Counted from the stretch's first letter, positions 9,830 to 21,857 are shown. The stretch: DNA of 64,000 nt from Megalobrama amblycephala (GCF_018812025.1 NC_063044.1:75611741-75675740); one strand, 5' to 3'. Numbers and translations are program-made. Notes: a model not told the origin generated them from the letters alone.

Positions 9830-12800
9830 GTTTGTATCATGAAGCACCTTTAACTTTAGTTCTAACGGGTGTGGAACGACATGACGGTGAATACTATTTG
9901 ACCAAGATGGCGCCTGTGTTGGCATGCCGTCAGTTGCGCCTCTGTCTGCTAGTTTGGCTGTTTGTTTGGTTCTCAAACTATGGTGCCTTTGTGGTTTATG
10001 ATCGCCAGTCTCTCTTAGATATTAGATCAACATTTTTTAACTTTTACAAGTCAGATGTGGAGTGTGTCTTTAACAAACCATATGGGAGTGTTAAAACGGA
10101 CATTCCGGAGTGTATTTGCCGCTGGCCTCTAAGCAACCCACGGAGGAAGCGCAGGAGGAAATGCGGGTCTTGGGGATGTTGTACGATCAAGTTGAAAGCC
10201 TGTCTCCATGCGGGCTGTATCCCAAGCCCCTTTCGCGAGCCGCTCTATGGCGACTCCGTGGTCTGGCGTCTCCTGGATCAGGCTCACCGGTGGTTTTGAC
10301 CTGTTCTTCCCATGTTCCCGCCCTCCGTCCCTCAGGCTGGCCTTCCTCGGACCGGCTGTCTTCTCTGAAGAGCTGGAGCAGTATGCTGGTATCTTCTATC
10401 TCCTATGTCACTCTCCTCTGGAGTTGTCCACCCAGTATGGTTTTAATCAATGCTCGTTCAGCGGTAAACATAACTTTTCTGCTGAATGACTTTTTCTCTT
10501 TGCATAATTTGGATTTTATGTTCACTGAGGCTTCTTGAGTAATCCTTGATCACTGAATCATGGATTAAGGATGGCGATCTAGTCCCGATTGACTGTACAT
10601 TTTTTAACTCGTTTTTTTTTATTGGTGGGCGATTTTAACATTCATGTTAGTGACTGTGATGAAAAACTCTCATCGTACGCAATGTCGCACCGTCCCTGTG
10701 GATATTTACACCAGCTCTGAAGCCCAACTTCTCCATCTTGACTGGAATGGTCCTGTATGTTTATGGGTGATCTACCATCTGCCACACTCAGTTAAGGACT
10801 TTCTACAGAAATTCACTGATTTTACTGGTAACATTGTTATTAAATTTGACCGTTTTTTTCATTGGTGGGCGATTTTAGACACTCTGTCAAGGGAATTTCT
10901 TAATATAATTGATGCTTTTAACCTGATACAGTGGGTTAAAAATCCCACTCATATCCACAGTCATACTTTGGACCTTGTTCTTTCATACGGGGTCGATATT
11001 TCTGATATTACAGTTTCTGATTATATGCTCTCTGACCACATGCCCATTTTATTTTCCATGTCTCTTCCCGGTCTTCTACATGCTTACCCCTAGCGGTCGT
11101 AACACTCTACTAAAGTGTCATCTATTACCCGGGTTTATTCTCCCTAGTTCATTCTCTCTAGTTCAGGGAAAATTTTAGTCAGTGCTTTAATAAGTCCTGT
11201 TCTCATCTATTCCTGGACTCCCCGCTAGAGGACCTGGATGCGGATGGACATCTGAGTCTGTTAAAAGTCCTGTGTGATGAGGTGCTGACGGGGAACAGGT
11301 GTGTGTTCAGCTGATGGTGGAGTGAGTGCAGGTGAGGGTGATGGGAGATGGAGTCTTTGGAAACCAGGACAGACGGCGACTGTGACAGTACCTCCCCCTC
11401 CCGGTAGGCTCGTCCACGCGCCATGGATGGAACAACCGGGGAGGTGGGTGGGCGCCCTGTAGACCTACAAGCAGGTCAGGGTGGAGGTGCAGACAGGTAC
11501 GGAGGTTTCCAGGTCGGGTCTAGGAGCTCTGGTCGGGAGCCCTGGGGAGCCATGGTGGTGAGGCCTCTGTGGCCTTGGCCGCTATGACCACATTTCTTTG
11601 GGAGGATCTGCGGGCTTGTGGGCTGGAGCGGGCTCGTGGGCTGGAGCCGGCTCTTGGACTGGAGCTGACTCTGCGACTGGAGCAGAGTCTGGAACTGATT
11701 GAGGATTTAGGCGTGGCGGCGGCCATCTTGACTAACGGCTCATGCGTGGCGGTGGCCATCTTGACTGAGGGCTCATGCATGGCGGCGGCCATTTTGACTG
11801 AGGGCTCAGGTGTGGTGGCGGCCATCTTGCAACAAGGCTTTGGGATGGCGGCCATCTTTATCACTGGACTGACGACTTGGGGAAGTGCAGGACAGACGGA
11901 GACTGTGACATCAAGACCTAAAGTCTTGTTTTCTGTAATTAGTTCTGTTGTTAATCCCCCGGCCAGTACTATGTCTGTTGCCTCTGTTGCTCTTTGTGAA
12001 ATCTTCTTGAGGTTTTTTAAGGAAAAAGTAGTTAAACTAGGGCTGGTAACTCATATTCCCCCTTCTGAGCTGCCTCTCCCCCGGAGTTGTCTGCATCTTG
12101 GGACGTCTTTGAACCTGTCTCCCTTCAGTCACTCACAGACACTATTGCCAAGTTGAAACCATCATTTTCTTCATATGATGTTATCCACCCTAGGTTTTTA
12201 AAGCAAACTGCTGATTCGGTTGGACCAGGTCTAGTGTCCTTTTCAAATAAATGTCTTTCAACTGGGGTGGTTCCTGCTCATCTGAAAGTGGCTACTGTCA
12301 CACCACTCCTCAAGAAGCCTTCACTTGATCTGTCAGTGTTAAAAAATTATCACCCTATTTCTGTTTTACCATTTATTTCCAAGTTTTTGGAAAATATTGT
12401 GTTTTTCCAACTTCAATCTTTCCTTGCTGTAAATAATCTGTTTGAACACTTTCAGTCTGGTTTTAAGGCTGCCTACAGTACTAAATCTGCTCTTTTGAGA
12501 GGGTTAAACCACATCTTTTTATCCACTCATATGGGTGACTCTGTGGTCCTCGTTCTTTTAGATTTATCAGCTGCTTTCGACATTATTAACCATTCTGTAT
12601 TAATCAATAAACTGAAATCTTGGATGGGTCTCTCTGGGACAGTTCTAAAGTGGTTCCAGTCATTTTGATCTGACAGGAAATATGTGATTAGGCTAGGAGA
12701 ATTTTTATCTTCCACTGCTTCTCTCTGCTGTGGCCTTCCGCAAGGCTCTATTTTGGCCCCCTCCCTATTTTCATTATACAGGTGCTGGTCATATAATTAG

Positions 12801-15800
12801 AATATCATCAAAAAGTTGATTTATTTCACTAATTCCATTCAAAAAGTGAAACTTGTATATTATATTAATCCATTACACACAGACTGATATATTTCAAATG
12901 TTTATTTCTTTTAATTATGATGATTATAACTGACAACTAAGGACGATCCCAAATTCAGTATCTCAGAAAATTAGAATATTACTTAAGACCAATACAAAGA
13001 AAGGATTTTTAGAAATCTTGGCCAACTGAAAAGTATGAATATGAAAAGTATGAGCATGTACAGCACTCAATACTTAGTTGGGGCTCCTTTTGCCTGAATT
13101 ACTGCAGCAATGTGGCGTGGCATGGAGTCGATCAGTCTGTGGCACTGCTCAGGTGTTATGAGAGCCCAGGTTGCTCTGATGGTGGCCTTCAGCTCTTCTG
13201 CATTGTTGGGTCTGGCATATCGCATCTTCCTCTTCACAATACCCCATAGATTTTCTATGGGGTTAAGGTCAGGCGAGTTTGCTGGCCAATTAAGAACAGG
13301 TATACCATGGTCCTTAAACCAGGTACTGGTAGCTTTGGCACTGTGTGCAGGTGCCAAGTCCTGTTGGAAAATGAAATCTGCATCTCCATAAAGTTGGTCA
13401 GCAGCAGGAAGCATGAAGTGCTCTAAAACTTCCTGGTATATGGCTGCATTGACCTTGGACCTCAGAAAACACAGTGGACCAACACCAGCAGATGACATGG
13501 CACCCCAAACCATCACTGACTGTGGAAACTTTACACTGGACCTCAAGCAACGTGGATTGTGTGCCTCTCCTCTCTTCCTCCAGACTCTGGGACCCTGATT
13601 TCCAGAGGAAATGCAAAATTTACTTTCATCAGAGAACATAACTTTGGACCACTCAGCAGCAGTCCAGTCCTTTTTGTCTTTAGCCCAGGCGAGACGCTTC
13701 TGACGCTGTCTGTTGTTCAAGAGTGGCTTGACACAAGGAATGCGACAGCTGAAACCCATGTCTTGCATACGTCTGTGCGTAGTGGTTCTTGAAGCACTGA
13801 CTCCAGCTGCAGTCCACTCTTTGTGAATCTCCCCCACATTTTTGAATGGGTTTTTGTTTCCCAGTCCTCTCCAGGGTGCGGTTATCCCTATTGCTTGTAC
13901 ACTTTTTTCTACCACATCTTTTCCTTCCCTTCGCCTCTCTATTAATGTGCTTGGACACAGAGCTCTGTGAACAGCCAGCCTCTTTTGCAATGACCTTTTG
14001 TGTCTTGCCCTCCTTGTGCAAGGTGTCAATGGTCGTCTTTTGGACAACTGTCAAGTCAGCAGTCTTCCCCATGATTGTGTAGCCTACAGAACTAGACTGA
14101 GAGACCATTTAAAGGCCTTTGCGGGTGTTTTGAGTTAATTAGCTGATTAGAGTGTGGCACCAGGTGTCTTCAATATTGAACTTTTTCACAATATTCTAAT
14201 TTTCTGAGATACTGAATTTGGGATTTTCCTTAGTTGTCAGTTATAATCATCAAAATGAAAAGAAATAAACATTTGGAATATATCAGTCTGTGTGTAATGA
14301 ATGAATATAATATACAAGTTTCACTTTTTGAATGGAATTAGTGAAATAAATCAACTTTTTGATGATATTCTAATTATATGACCAGCACCTGTATATGTTG
14401 CCTCTGGGATCTATTTTTAGGAAACATGGAGTGTTGTTTCACTTTTATGGCGATGATCCTCAAGTCTATCTACCTTTCAGGAACTGGTCATGACTGCTGT
14501 TTTATCCTGTCTAGAGGAGGTTAAATCCTGGTTATCTCAAAAATGTATATCCTTAAATGAAGAGAAAACTGAAGTAATTGTTTTTGGCCCTTCAGAACAT
14601 ATGAAAGCATTTAATTTTGACCTGGGATCCCTATCGGCTTTTAGGTCTTCACAGGTACGTAATCTGGGTGTTATTTTAGATGACTCATTAAAATTTGATA
14701 AACAAATATCCACTGTGATTGGGTACAGTTTTCATCAGCTCCGTATACTTGCAAAAATTAAACATTTCCTCACTGTTAAGACCCTAGAGATGGCGGTGCA
14801 TGCTTTTATTACGTCATATCTCGATTACTGTAACTCATTATACTGTGGCATTTCTAAAGCTCAAATTGCCCGTCTTCAACTGGTCCAAATGCTGCCTCTA
14901 GATTTCTTCTAGAAAAAAGAAAAAAAGGGATCACGCCACTCCGCTTTTTAAGGCCCTTCATTGGTTGCCTGCTCAATTTAGAATACATTTTAAAATCGTA
15001 TTATTTGTTTTTAAATCTTTACACAATCAAGCACCGGCTACCTATCTGAATTGCTGCATCAGTACATCCCCTCGAGAAGCCTAAGATCTGGTGAACAGAA
15101 CCTTCTCTTAATCCCTCACTCCAGACTTAAGTGTAGAGGTGCCCGTGCCTTCTCAGTAATCGGTCCTCTCCTCTGGAATGACTTGCCAGTGGAGATTCGA
15201 ATAGCCCCTAGTCTGACCATTTTTAAGTCTCTTCTAAAAACCCATCTGTTTTCATTGGCCTATTAGGTTTTAAATTCCTGCCTATTATATTTTCTATTTT
15301 TTGGTGAATTTTATTTATTTATTTATTTTATTCTGGTTCTTAGTTTTGTGTACTCTTATTACTCTTATGATGCTGTTTCTCTTGTGAAGCACTTTGGTCA
15401 GCCTTGTGGCTGTTTTAAATGTGCTATATAAATAAAGTAAACTTGAAACTTGAACTTTAACTCTCCACCATCCCTCATTTCCAGCTCAGATCTTCTGCAG
15501 TCAGACTCACTGTTTTGGACGATGTCCTGCATCTTCTTCCAGACTCTGAACGGCAGGTTGCCCAAGTAACGTGGCACATGAATCAAAGCTCCAGAAGCCA
15601 TCTGTGGATCTGGCTGTGAGCTCTGGACTCTGGAAGAACATTCAGGAGTCAGAACTGCAGTGGCTTTGGATCAGAACCAGAGAGACCAGAGACAGGAGCA
15701 GATCACTCACCTTTCCACTGAGACTGGAAACTCCTGCAGAACAAACACACCATTTATCATCAAGAACTCAATCAATGAACCAATGATCAACCAATGATCT

Positions 15801-17188
15801 GAAATCAGACCTTCAGAAAGCAGACGTCATTGGCTTTCATCATCTCCTCCATGTCTTTGATTGTGTGTGAAAGAGCTGAGATGTGTCTGTTCATCTCCTC
15901 CAGCTTCTCCTTCATCATCTGCTTCTTCTGCTCCTCTTCCTCCCTCAGAGCAGTGATTGTAGCTTCTTCTTCATCTCTGAGAAACTGATGAAGCTTCTCA
16001 AACTGCTGTTTAATCTGGCGCTCTGTGTGCTCAGCTTGAGACTGAAATCAGATCACATTCACTTCAATTATCTCAATCAACACACATCAACACTTCACAT
16101 CATTAATATCAGAGATACCCTCAGATACCGACATATAACGGATCCAGAAGCAGATTGATGCTCGTCATTTACAGAAATAATAAACTGGAATCCATTATAT
16201 TAAATATATCAGATCATAACTGTATATAGTGATCCTACAGCTGTAATGAAAATGACTGATTCTGTTTCCTCACCTTGATGTGTTGAACTGTTTCCTCAAA
16301 CTCTCCTTTCATTTCTTCATTGTGTTGAAGTTTCTCTTGTAAGGACTCCAGTGCTGTATTGAGCTCCTCCTAGAATTGAACAACAACACATAAAACACCA
16401 GATTACAGTTAAGAGAAGAAAAGACAGTGATATGATCATATAATGCTGTGAAAAAGTATTTGCTTCATCCTGATCTGTTTTTGTGAACATCTCAAACTAA
16501 ACTGATTCAGCAATTAAAATCTACTATAAAACAAAGGCAACCTGAGTGAACACAAAGTACAGTTTGTAAATGACAATGTTATTTATTGAAGTAAAGTTAT
16601 CCAATACCAACTGGATCTGTGTGAAAATGTATTTGGGTAATGCATATAACTTTCCATAACAAGTTAAGTAACACAATTAGTTACTTTCATAGGAAGCAGG
16701 AACATCACTAGAGGGACAGAAGGTGGTGATGTTTCTAGGGGCCTCCCTCCAAATTATCTCTTTACATGTGAAACAAGAGTCATTTGTCTTACCTTATATG
16801 ATGAAACCACTTCACTGATGGGTCTGAATTTATGATTGTCATGTTTCTGTGAATCTCTGCACACTAAACACACAGGCTGTTTGTCCTCCAGACAGAAGAG
16901 TTTGAGTTTCTCACTGTGTAAACTGCAGATCTCCTCAGATCCTGATGAACGCCTCTCATTTCTCTCCTTCAGAAACGACTCACACAAGTTCTTTAATGCC
17001 AGATTAACTGGAGGTTTATCTCTTGAGGATTTTCTCCTGCAGACAGGACACTCCTGAGTTTTCTTGGTTCTCCAGAACTGTTGAAGACACTCTTTACAGA
17101 AACTGTGACTACATGACAGAAGAACAGGATCCTTGAAGATTTCATGACATACAGGACAAATATAATCATCTTCAGCTGCTGAAGCCAT
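9132..17188 (-). CDS. TRIM family E3 ubiquitin ligase (RING, B-box, coiled coil, B30.2)
   Basis: Six minus-strand coding exons are 17188-16793 (396 bp), 16369-16274 (96), 16041-15811 (231), 15733-15711 (23), 15629-15511 (119) and 9631-9132 (500). The 96, 231 and 23 bp sizes are the classic TRIM pattern. They join in frame to about 454 residues with no stop. The C3HC4 RING uses C11, C14, C26, H28, C31, C34, C47 and C50, and the B-box spans about residues 84-124. A Lys/Glu-rich coiled coil follows, then PRY-SPRY with [15 protein letters not shown] and LGVTTA. Met1 is the ATG at 17188; an upstream in-frame GTG is not a plausible start. The class resembles fish TRIM35, nuclear factor 7 or zinc-binding A33-like proteins, many of them in antiviral defence. 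The last intron is 5.9 kb because of nested transposons. Confidence 0.9.
9788..9830. repeat. (TATC)n microsatellite
   Basis: About ten perfect tetranucleotide units lie in the last intron of the TRIM gene, just upstream of the LINE. Confidence 0.9.
9903..9912 (+). promoter_or_regulatory. YY1-like site at the LINE 5' end
   Basis: CAAGATGGCG matches the YY1 core AAGATGGCG and overlaps the first ATG of the LINE frame. Human L1 and other elements carry YY1 sites near their 5' ends. Function here is only suggested by position. Confidence 0.4.
11278..11908. repeat. Insertion with GCGGCCATCTTGAC tandem units inside the LINE
   Basis: The LINE frame is interrupted by unrelated sequence. It contains a near-duplicate pair, AGGACAGACGGCGACTGTGACA near 11369-11391 and again near 11888-11908, which resembles two LTR-type ends in GTGACA. 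After the first end comes a pyrimidine tract like a reversed polypurine tract (GTACCTCCCCCTCCC). Between about 11720 and 11850 a unit of roughly 30 bp containing GCGGCCATCTTGAC is repeated four to five times. It is probably a decayed LTR-element fragment; the class is uncertain. Confidence 0.5.
12779..14391 (-). mobile_element. Tc1-like DNA transposon (Tc1-A) inserted in the LINE
   Basis: The element is 1613 bp, begins CAGGTGCTGGTC and ends in its inverted complement. It is flanked by TA on both sides (12777-12778, 14392-14393), the target duplication of this superfamily. Inverted repeats of about 200 bp (about 12779-12983 and 14188-14391) enclose one minus-strand transposase gene. It splits the LINE reverse transcriptase frame, so it arrived later. 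Confidence 0.95.
13067..14072 (-). pseudogene. Tc1-A transposase with one frameshift
   Basis: The protein starts [12 protein letters not shown] at 14072 with a paired-like helix-turn-helix DNA-binding part ([14 protein letters not shown]). It then changes frame at a run of five T (plus strand) at 13851-13855, where one base too many seems to be present. The rest encodes the DDE catalytic domain with [19 protein letters not shown] and [11 protein letters not shown], the three acidic residues expected for a DD34E enzyme. It ends at 13067. Apart from the indel the frame is open to the end, so the loss is recent. Confidence 0.85.
16793..17188 (-). other. TRIM exon 1 coding RING and B-box
   Basis: This single exon carries both zinc-binding domains and ends at residue 132 in phase 0 with donor GTAAG. 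A splice acceptor (TTCTAAACAG) lies 14 nt upstream of the ATG at 17205-17203, which predicts an upstream untranslated exon. Confidence 0.8.
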
Positions 17189-17961
17189 TTTCACTGTTTG
17201 ATCTGTTTAGAAACAAATGTCTCAAAAATCCTTCTGTAAAGTTTTCTCTTCGTTCTCCACTGATCGCTGATTCTTTATTGATTTTGTCGAGAAAGTCAGT
17301 AAGACAGAAAAGAGAAATAATGAGTCTGACTTTTCCTAAACAAAGTGTTTTCAAAATGAACTTACATTGAAACATACAAATATTATGCTGTAAACCCTTT
17401 AGATAAAACACAAAAGAACAATAAAAATTATTTATTTCTCTTTATTTGTCTCAGAGTTTCTCAGGGTCTGTCATGGTCAAATGTTTGTCAGAATGATTTC
17501 TTCTCATGCTGAAGTTCGGTAATAAACTCTCGTCTGTTTATCGAGCTGATTGTCAGTGTTTGAGAACCGAACAGATTAACAGATTAAAGTCCTCCATAAA
17601 CAGGAGAAACGGAGATGTGACAAAAGTTAGTGGTCTCTCTTTATGTAGTATTTCTGGTTAACTGTGATAAATACTCACTTCATTAAAGACATTTCTGAAC
17701 AAATAGTATTTCAATCTACATTCAGCCACATCACTGTTTCTCAGACAACATCACCAGAATAATTATGTTTGTATGTGTGATCATGCAGCTACTGCCCTTA
17801 TGGATTATTAAAGAAATTAAAGATCCATCTTTAATCGTTGAAACATTCTACAGAAGCACCTTGTTGTATTATTATTAAGATAGATGTCATGTGTGCATGT
17901 GTGATTGAGTCGCTGTAGATGATCAGTGATCGCAGAGCTTTCAGTGAGGGCGGGGCTGCAG

Positions 17962-18114
17962 CACGAGCGGAAATAACGCATCGTGACGTCATCGTCCACA
18001 CAAACTGACGAAAACACGAGCAGAAATAACGCGTCGTGACGTCATCATCCGCACAAACTGACGAAAACACGAGCGGAAATAACGCATCATGACGTCATCA
18101 TCTGTCTTAAACCC
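17962..18114. repeat. Three 53-bp tandem repeats, each with TGACGTCA
   Basis: Units starting CACGAGC at 17962, 18015 and 18068 have an exact 53-bp period. Each contains one palindromic TGACGTCA, the full cAMP-response-element core bound by CREB/ATF factors. The array lies in the first intron of the TRIM gene, about 400 bp from the proposed first exon. Confidence 0.85.
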
Positions 18115-18460
18115 CGGGAAACAGTGTGAAATGATGACAAACAGCCCAGGATGAAGGGTTTTACAGTCAGTTTAGTGTAACCTTTCACAATATCATCCAG
18201 CAATCCTCATCCATAATGGATTATACAGCATCTGCTTTCAGACTGTTGTTTTTTAACCTCACTAAAGACAGCAAAGCTGTGACAGGATTAATTTATTTAA
18301 TTAAAGAATATTACACACGTTTTATTTTTTATTAAATGTATGTTTTAAATACATGTTTTTGTCTTCTCAATATTCTAATTTCAAGCAAACTAGTGAACAA
18401 TAATGAGATGGTTATTTAAAGGTTGGTTAGTTAGTACAGCTGGTTAAACTGGACTCTTAC

Positions 18461-18512
18461 CTGATCTGTTCTCCGTGTCTCACCAACGCCTTGAAGATTT
18501 CGAAACTGAAAC
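18461..18512 (-). promoter_or_regulatory. TRIM first exon donor with perfect ISRE
   Basis: The plus strand reads GAAACTGAAAC at 18502-18512, an exact interferon-stimulated response element core (two GAAA half-sites in tandem). About 40 bp further along the minus strand, AACAGATCAG is followed by donor GTAAGAG at 18460. This fits a short non-coding first exon splicing to the acceptor at 17203. A CG-dinucleotide run lies just upstream (18530-18543). The exon and start site are inferred; the motif is seen directly. Confidence 0.65.
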
Positions 18513-20610
18513 TGACGAGCACGAATAAAGCGCGCGCGCGCGCCCCCGTATGGACTCGATGTCCTGACAGGCTGGAGCTCGTGCATCCTCCACAAACACA
18601 ATCATTTACCATGACGATGATTAATTAACACACTGACCCACGGCCGCTCCTACTGAATAAAATACTCTGCAGTGAGTCTGCGCAGAGCCGGTGTTCTGAA
18701 ATATTCCGTGGTGACACTGGGCGGAGCTCACATGAATATTCACGAGTTTACTGTTTTGTGTTAAAATATTTGTGCATGCTCCTTGGCTTACATTAAAGGT
18801 AATTAGCCTATGTTTCAGCGTTGAACGAAGTGAAGCGTATATTCTAACTGTTACTGATGCACAATAGTTTATATGTGTGTTAGCCATGTTTAATATGAAC
18901 ACAGCCAATGATTTGTCAGAGGTGTCCTTAGGATATTAAATGATCCAATAGCATTTAATTAGCCTATTTTTGTTGTTTCTGTTTTACATTGAGAGTCTTT
19001 AACGCATATTGTTTTAAATGTTTGCCGAAATGTATGGCAGCACAATTATTATTCTACACTAATAAATTTGGTCTTTTAAAGTCACTGTCGTACATTAAGT
19101 CACGTTAAGAGTTTTCTTTATGGGAGGAAAATGCTTAATGTGAAATCTTATTGTGGGCTCATCTGCTTTTCTGTACAAAATATGCTTTATTAGCAGTTGT
19201 TTACTAAGTTCGGTTTGTTAACACTGTCTTATTAAATTAAGCTTTTTCCACGTAAAGCATTCTAGAACGTCATATGAACATTTGTAAATAAAACCACCAT
19301 TAGTAACTTTTAGTTTTTGATGAGAAGTATGCATTAATTCATGCATATCAAAAACATAAACATAACAGAAACCTAACATTCTCATTGTGTTTTAATAATA
19401 TCAAATCAGTGGTGTAATCACTAAATTAAGTTATATCACATGACACAGTGTAACCTAAAAAAACTATTGAGCATACATTAACATTTATTAAAAAGAATCT
19501 TAACTTCAAGTTACATATACAGTTCGAAAAATGTTTTAACCTGCAATATGGACAATATTTACTGTGAGTTTTTCAAGTCGCATGAATCAAATACAGTTTT
19601 AGTGAGAATTAAAATATGAAACGGTAATACCAACCATCAGGTATTTTATCTTGGCTTATCAAACTGGTAATCATTTTGTCCTTACCATCTTGAGGCCCCC
19701 TAATGGGCTCCGGCCCCCTGGTGGAGAACCACTGAACTACAGCATGAATGCTTGTATATACATTTTAGCCACAAATGCAAATTAGACTTTTGTGAAACAG
19801 TGACACATGAGTAAGCCTTTATTTTAAAACTGCACATTCAATGTTACAGATGTGCTGAATGTTTTGAACTAAATGAGTTTATCCAGCTTGCCCTTCCATG
19901 TTTCATGTTGCTGCAGAGGAGGTGAATTCTGAACAACTATTCTGCTTCAATGTATATCTTTTGACTGATTTATAATCAAGTTATTAACCAACATTAAATT
20001 ATTTGAATGACTTCTTCAACGTATGTTAAAGCATTTATTTTCCTTTTCATCTTCAAGCACTAGAGAATAATGATGAATATTGTCTGTACTTCTCACCAGA
20101 ACTAGAACATGTTATCAGTGTGTTTTGAGAATCCTTCCTGTTTATAGTTGGAGCCTGAACCAACGTCAAACTTAAAGTAGTTGTGTATCAGTGTATGTGC
20201 GTTTGTTTTCTGTGTAGGTCCTTTAGTGGTAATGATGGACAACTGGCTTTCTCTAGAGACCTGCAGACACCTGTTCATGACTTAACAGATCTCCCTGTGC
20301 CTAAATCTAGGGTCTGAGCATCAGAATCGTGATGGATGGAGATATGCTTCTGTCTATCAGTCTGTGTGGAAGATTACTAATTTTGTCTTATTTTAAATCA
20401 GATTCATTAACCTGAAGTAATGATGTAGTTAGTTGACTCTGTTAGAGTATAATTGTTGTGGAAATGTGAATGTATATAGAGTGGCCTACGAACTCCTTGG
20501 GCTTCTGCTGATGAAACTGCAAACTATTCTTCAGTAAAATTTCTTCGATTGATTGCACTTCTGACTCCTGGTCTTTCATTCATCATATCTGGTCTCAGGT
20601 CCTGAACTGT
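18513..20610. other. Gene-free stretch between TRIM promoter and serine protease
   Basis: AT-rich sequence with no coding exon that I can support. A short fragment near 19690-19735, with GGCCCCCTAATGGGC, looks like a dispersed repeat remnant. Confidence 0.5.
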
Positions 20611-21857
20611 TTATGCCCAACAATTCAATATCCCCAACAATATGTGATGAATCCATAGAAGGTATTTGGAAATATGAGTGTATCTTGTACGGTATTCTCC
20701 ATTCGACTCATTGTAATAAGACACAATTCCCTGTGCAACATCTCCACAAACAAGTGCACCTCCAGAATCTCCCTGTGGATGATATCATTGATTACTGTAT
20801 ATCCAGCATGCACTAACAATACACCATAGATAAGAATTTGTAAGCAGTGCCACTTGATCTACCTCTGCTGTGCCAGTTGTTCCCTCGCTGCATAGAGTGT
20901 CATTTGTCACACAGTTTTTAGAATCTATCAGAGTAACGTTTGCTTCTTTGAGGACACGTGATGGAGACCCATGTCCGTATTCCTCCAAGCCCCAACCCAT
21001 GACCATGCAATCCTTCAGGATTTCTCCATTCTCAGTTTTTGGCAAGGTGATAGTATTCACAGTTTCGTTCAAAGTTGCTGGAGTTTTAAGCTGAAAGGGA
21101 ATGTGTAAAAGTCCTGCATTTCTTCCAAACTTTTTCTGAATTTTAAAGAATGCATTCAGTACAAGTGATTAGATTCAGCCAAATTATATTCTGTAAACAT
21201 CTACTTATTTTTTCAAGACGTGATTCTAATTAAATGTTTTTATAAACGTTATATATTACCTTTAGAAGCATGATGTCATAACCTGGAGTGTTCCTATAGA
21301 ATTCTGGATGTGGAATTGGATGTACCGCTACACTGTCCGGTAAAAGTTTGGTGTCATTGACGCCCAAATACACCACAAGATGACTAAAGATGACCAAAAA
21401 AAAGGCCAGATTTACAAAAATATATATTTACAATTTAAAGACATACTGCCACTTTGGATATCAAAAGTCACTTTTTTGTTGATTTTGTTTTCATACAATT
21501 GTGGATTTTGAGGCACGTTGTAAACCCTTTCTAATTAAATTCCAGAATATGATAGTTAATTTCACCTACCGTCCGCAGTGGGCAGCTGTCATCACAAAAT
21601 CCTCTTTTATCAAAAAACCACCACATACTCGTTCAGATACAGGGTCACGAATGTAGACCATGTAGGGCCGACTGTGTGGAACGGAGACATTACCGCCAAC
21701 GATGGAGAAACCTGAAAAAAGATCAGAGTCTATGAAGCAATTCAACAGCATATTCTGAGAAACAACCTTCTGTAGTTACTGAAGCAGATTAGATGTGGTC
21801 ACCTGGAGCGCAGAAACGTAACAGCAGCAGACCAGTCATAAGCCAAAGGACGCTCAT
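20611..21857 (-). CDS. Granzyme or mast-cell-protease-like serine protease
   Basis: Five minus-strand exons, 21857-21803, 21711-21570, 21383-21260, 21090-20863 and 20772-20611, join to 711 bp or 236 residues, all with GT-AG introns in the usual granzyme phases. Exon 1 gives a leucine-rich signal peptide from Met1. The mature enzyme starts IVGG at residue 22 after a very short propeptide. The catalytic triad is complete: His63 in TAAHC, Asp102 in YDIMLLK and Ser186 in GDSGG. The cysteine usually found four residues before the serine (chymotrypsin 191) is alanine, as in granzyme B and mast-cell chymases that lack that disulfide. Such enzymes are stored in leukocyte granules. The precise orthologue cannot be named from sequence reading alone. 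Confidence 0.9.

Larger units (their letters stand above)
9890..15455 (+). mobile_element. L2-clade LINE, interrupted
   Basis: A plus-strand non-LTR retrotransposon fills most of the last TRIM intron. The 5' end reads CAAGATGGCGCC, and an open frame from 9907 begins MAPVLAC. The reverse transcriptase region (12087-12779 and 14392-14930) shows the fish L2 pattern: [42 protein letters not shown], then GDD within YGDDPQ after the interruption. The 3' part reads [12 protein letters not shown] and WNDLPVEIR and ends with TATAAATAAAG and an ACTTGAA tail near 15455. Several frames and internal insertions (11278-11908, 12779-14391) show it is dead. Confidence 0.8.

Noticed and set aside
17192..17194. 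Upstream GTG as the TRIM start
   Set aside because: Eukaryotic initiation favours the ATG at 17188, which directly precedes the conserved N-terminus.
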